From: Lagopus muta
Taxonomy: Eukaryota > Chordata > Aves > Galliformes > Phasianidae
Assembly: GCF_023343835.1 (NCBI RefSeq)
Contig: NC_064437.1
Span: forward strand, 18,037,501-18,101,500
Direction of reading: 5' to 3'
DNA: 64,000 nucleotides
Both the position numbers and the translations under genes were made by a program. The notes under the pieces are model-generated. The model worked only from the letters and a program-made list of their open reading frames with translations, did no database searches and was not told the origin of the DNA. Below are positions 61,651 through 64,000 of the stretch, one piece after another. The first letter of the stretch is position 1; each line of letters opens with the position of its first letter.

Positions 61651-64000
61651 GCTTGACTAAGCAATTACAAACAGAATTCAGAGAACAAGTAGGAAGACAG
61701 CATTGCCAAGCATTTTTTCGTGCTGTCATCTCAGTCTATATCTCCTTAGCAAAGCATTACAAACATAACAAGGCCAGTTAGGTTTTCAGTGCTTTACCTT
61801 CAACAACAAAAAATAATATTTGAATAAACTCTTCAGTTTTTTAGAACAGAATTATTCACTGCTTTTACAGTCAGTCAGCACAAAGATACAACAGTTCAAA
61901 GTGGCAGTCTGTCAAGTAGAACATTTTAAAATCAGGCATTTCTTCCTCCTCTCTGCCTGCCCAAAAAGGAGAGGTGGGAGCAGAACTGCCTCCTTCGTGC
62001 TCCATCCCTCTACCAAAACAGAAATAGATGCAGTTGAAAGAATTGAAGAGGAAACTTGGGTTTTGCTTGTATTTTAAATGAGATCCTATAGTCACATTTC
62101 TTCTGCCTTCGTTTATATAAGTTTTAAACTTAACAAAAGCCTTCCAAATCATTAAATTCCTTTTGCAATATCATATCCACACAGATTATCACACCTAGCA
62201 CATACTTTCTGTTCCACACTTCTTGCAAAGGCTTTTCATTAGGAAAGCACACTCAGTGCACTTGACTAGCGAAGCTGAGCAGAAGTCTTTAGCAGTTACA
62301 TGTACACATCAGATGCATGCTTCAGTCTGTGGATGAAGCCCTTTCAAGCCCGCTTACCCACTGCAGATAGTATCTAAATTAAGACAGACTGTAGTACATA
62401 TTTTATGTATTAGGGAAGCAAGGTTTACATTAGCAGCTACCGGCCTATCTCAAAGGTAGTTCTAATCAGGCAAACTGTAATCTATTCATGCCAGAGTTTC
62501 TACACTACTCAGATGGCATTCCAAGCTCTAGTTGTTTGAATTCAGATATTATTTTCCACTGGTTGCACTATCAGATTACCCTTCTCTACTGTGCATCAGT
62601 AGTTTAAAATTAACTTGTTTGGAATTAACCTCTGGGATCAGTAACGGACAGCATCTCATTTCCAGCTGATCTGCTTGAGATTTCTCTGTCCTGACAATCT
62701 GTACTCCACACCTAGCACTGAGAGTTTGCTTTTTTTTTTTTTAAACTTGTCAAAAAATATGAAAGTTAAATTAAAATATCATTAACTACTGTTAAGCCAA
62801 TCTGCAAATGTCAAAGTTAATCATTCAGTTTTAATTTGGCTCCCTTCTGTATTTTTCTCCTTTCTTTAGAATATCATGATTACACACCATCTACAATTAG
62901 CAACTTGTCTTGCTTTGGGCAGATGATGCAACAATAAAGGCATTACATTTTAATACTGAATCATTAAAAATAGTTCTAGTTTAAGTAGAAAGCACAAAGT
63001 TACACTTCAAGTGTGATAAATAAAAACGTGTCCCAAACTGATTTCAGTCTGTTTGAAGCTAGAGAAACAGAATTGATGGAACTTATCTCTACAGACCAGG
63101 GACATGCCGTATCAGATAGCATCACGTGCAGTAACAAAATCAAGTAGAAGCCATTCAAAAGTAGCTGCTGCTTAGAGACTGTTTGGGCAATGGTTTGCTG
63201 CTAACACCACCTGTTCTGTTTTCCCTGTCTTTCCTTTTTATTGCCCTACTTAAACTGTCTTCAATTCAACCCACAAGTCTTTATTGGTTCTGCTCTTCTG
63301 GTCCTCTCTCCTGTCCCACTGGGGCTGGAGTAGCAGTCAGCAAGCAGCTGCTGTTTGCTTAGTTGCTGGCCAAGGTCAATCTACACCAGGCTTGTGGCTT
63401 TATCACAGGACAGTAGTGTTAGAACAAAACTCAGCTGGCGTAATCTTCCAAAATAAATGCTGCATTCCTATATTCACAACTACTTCATAAAGTAAGGACA
63501 AACATTTTGCAGACAAAAGAAAAGCTACTATGGTACCTGAAGATACATTTTCTACATCTATAGCAGAGCAACTCAAAATTGCCTTAAATCTACAACACTT
63601 GGGTGGAAGCAGGAGAACAAGTTTTCTGCAAACTAATTGAATGCAGTGGCAATTCTGCAAGTACTACAGAAAAAAAGAACCATTTTTATCCGTGTAAAAG
63701 ACTTTTCTAGAACACCATTATTACAAGCAACATTTTATTTAAATGAAAGACTCCAAAGTTTTAACTTTTTGACCAAGTGAGATTTAAATATTGTGGTTTT
63801 GGAGATCACACTGTTCTTTACATAGAAGACAAGGCTGAGCAGAGATGTTTGCCTTAAAATCTGTTGTGGTTTGTTGTGGGTTTTTGTTTGTTTGTTTTTG
63901 AGGGGGGTGGGTTTTTTTGTTAAGCTATCCATACCAACAGACCAACTTACCTAGCTGCAAACCCATGAAACATCCACACAGCCATACTAAGTCTTGTTAT

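Overview
The window looks like nuclear DNA from a bird, most likely a galliform close to chicken. It is AT-rich and has spliced genes with long introns. It carries at least seven CR1 retrotransposon fragments, recognisable by their 3' ends with the TTGGAAGGGACC / ATTCTATGATTCT signature, and mariner-type DNA transposon remnants that resemble the avian Galluhop family. I see no bacterial, viral or CRISPR features.

Layout. From 1 to about 13.8 kb is intergenic DNA in which I find no gene. At 15862-16938 on the minus strand is the complete single-exon coding region of GPR88, an orphan G-protein-coupled receptor, inside a CpG island at about 15.4-17.05 kb. About 4.6 kb further up, also on the minus strand, is the 3' end of CDC14A. 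Its coding exons run from 21.5 kb to 57.96 kb. I could place thirteen exons with canonical AG/GT borders and consistent phases. They encode about 513 residues, equivalent to residue 73 through the C-terminus of a protein of about 585 residues. The first ~72 codons are not seen up to 64 kb and should lie beyond the right edge. CDC14A followed in tandem by GPR88 is also the human order on chromosome 1p21, so synteny supports both names.

CDC14A is a proline-directed dual-specificity phosphatase. The predicted protein keeps the catalytic HCKAGLGR loop, with Cys at 278 and the general acid Asp at 251. GPR88 is a brain-enriched class A-like receptor. The two genes are neighbours but are not known to share a pathway.

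The most notable observation is at the CDC14A C-terminus. The last codons of the penultimate exon and the whole last exon still encode the mammal-like ending SRSIP-SLQSEYVQY, but in a frame displaced from the rest of the protein. As read here, the spliced message ends instead in ...PESINS-FPSV-stop. Other points are an 18-T tract at the acceptor of the exon carrying both catalytic residues, a ~300-bp mariner-derived element with near-perfect terminal inverted repeats, an older mariner transposase fragment in an intron, and weak or read-through exon ends that could give truncated isoforms. I found no novel gene system; most of the window is ordinary intronic and intergenic vertebrate DNA.
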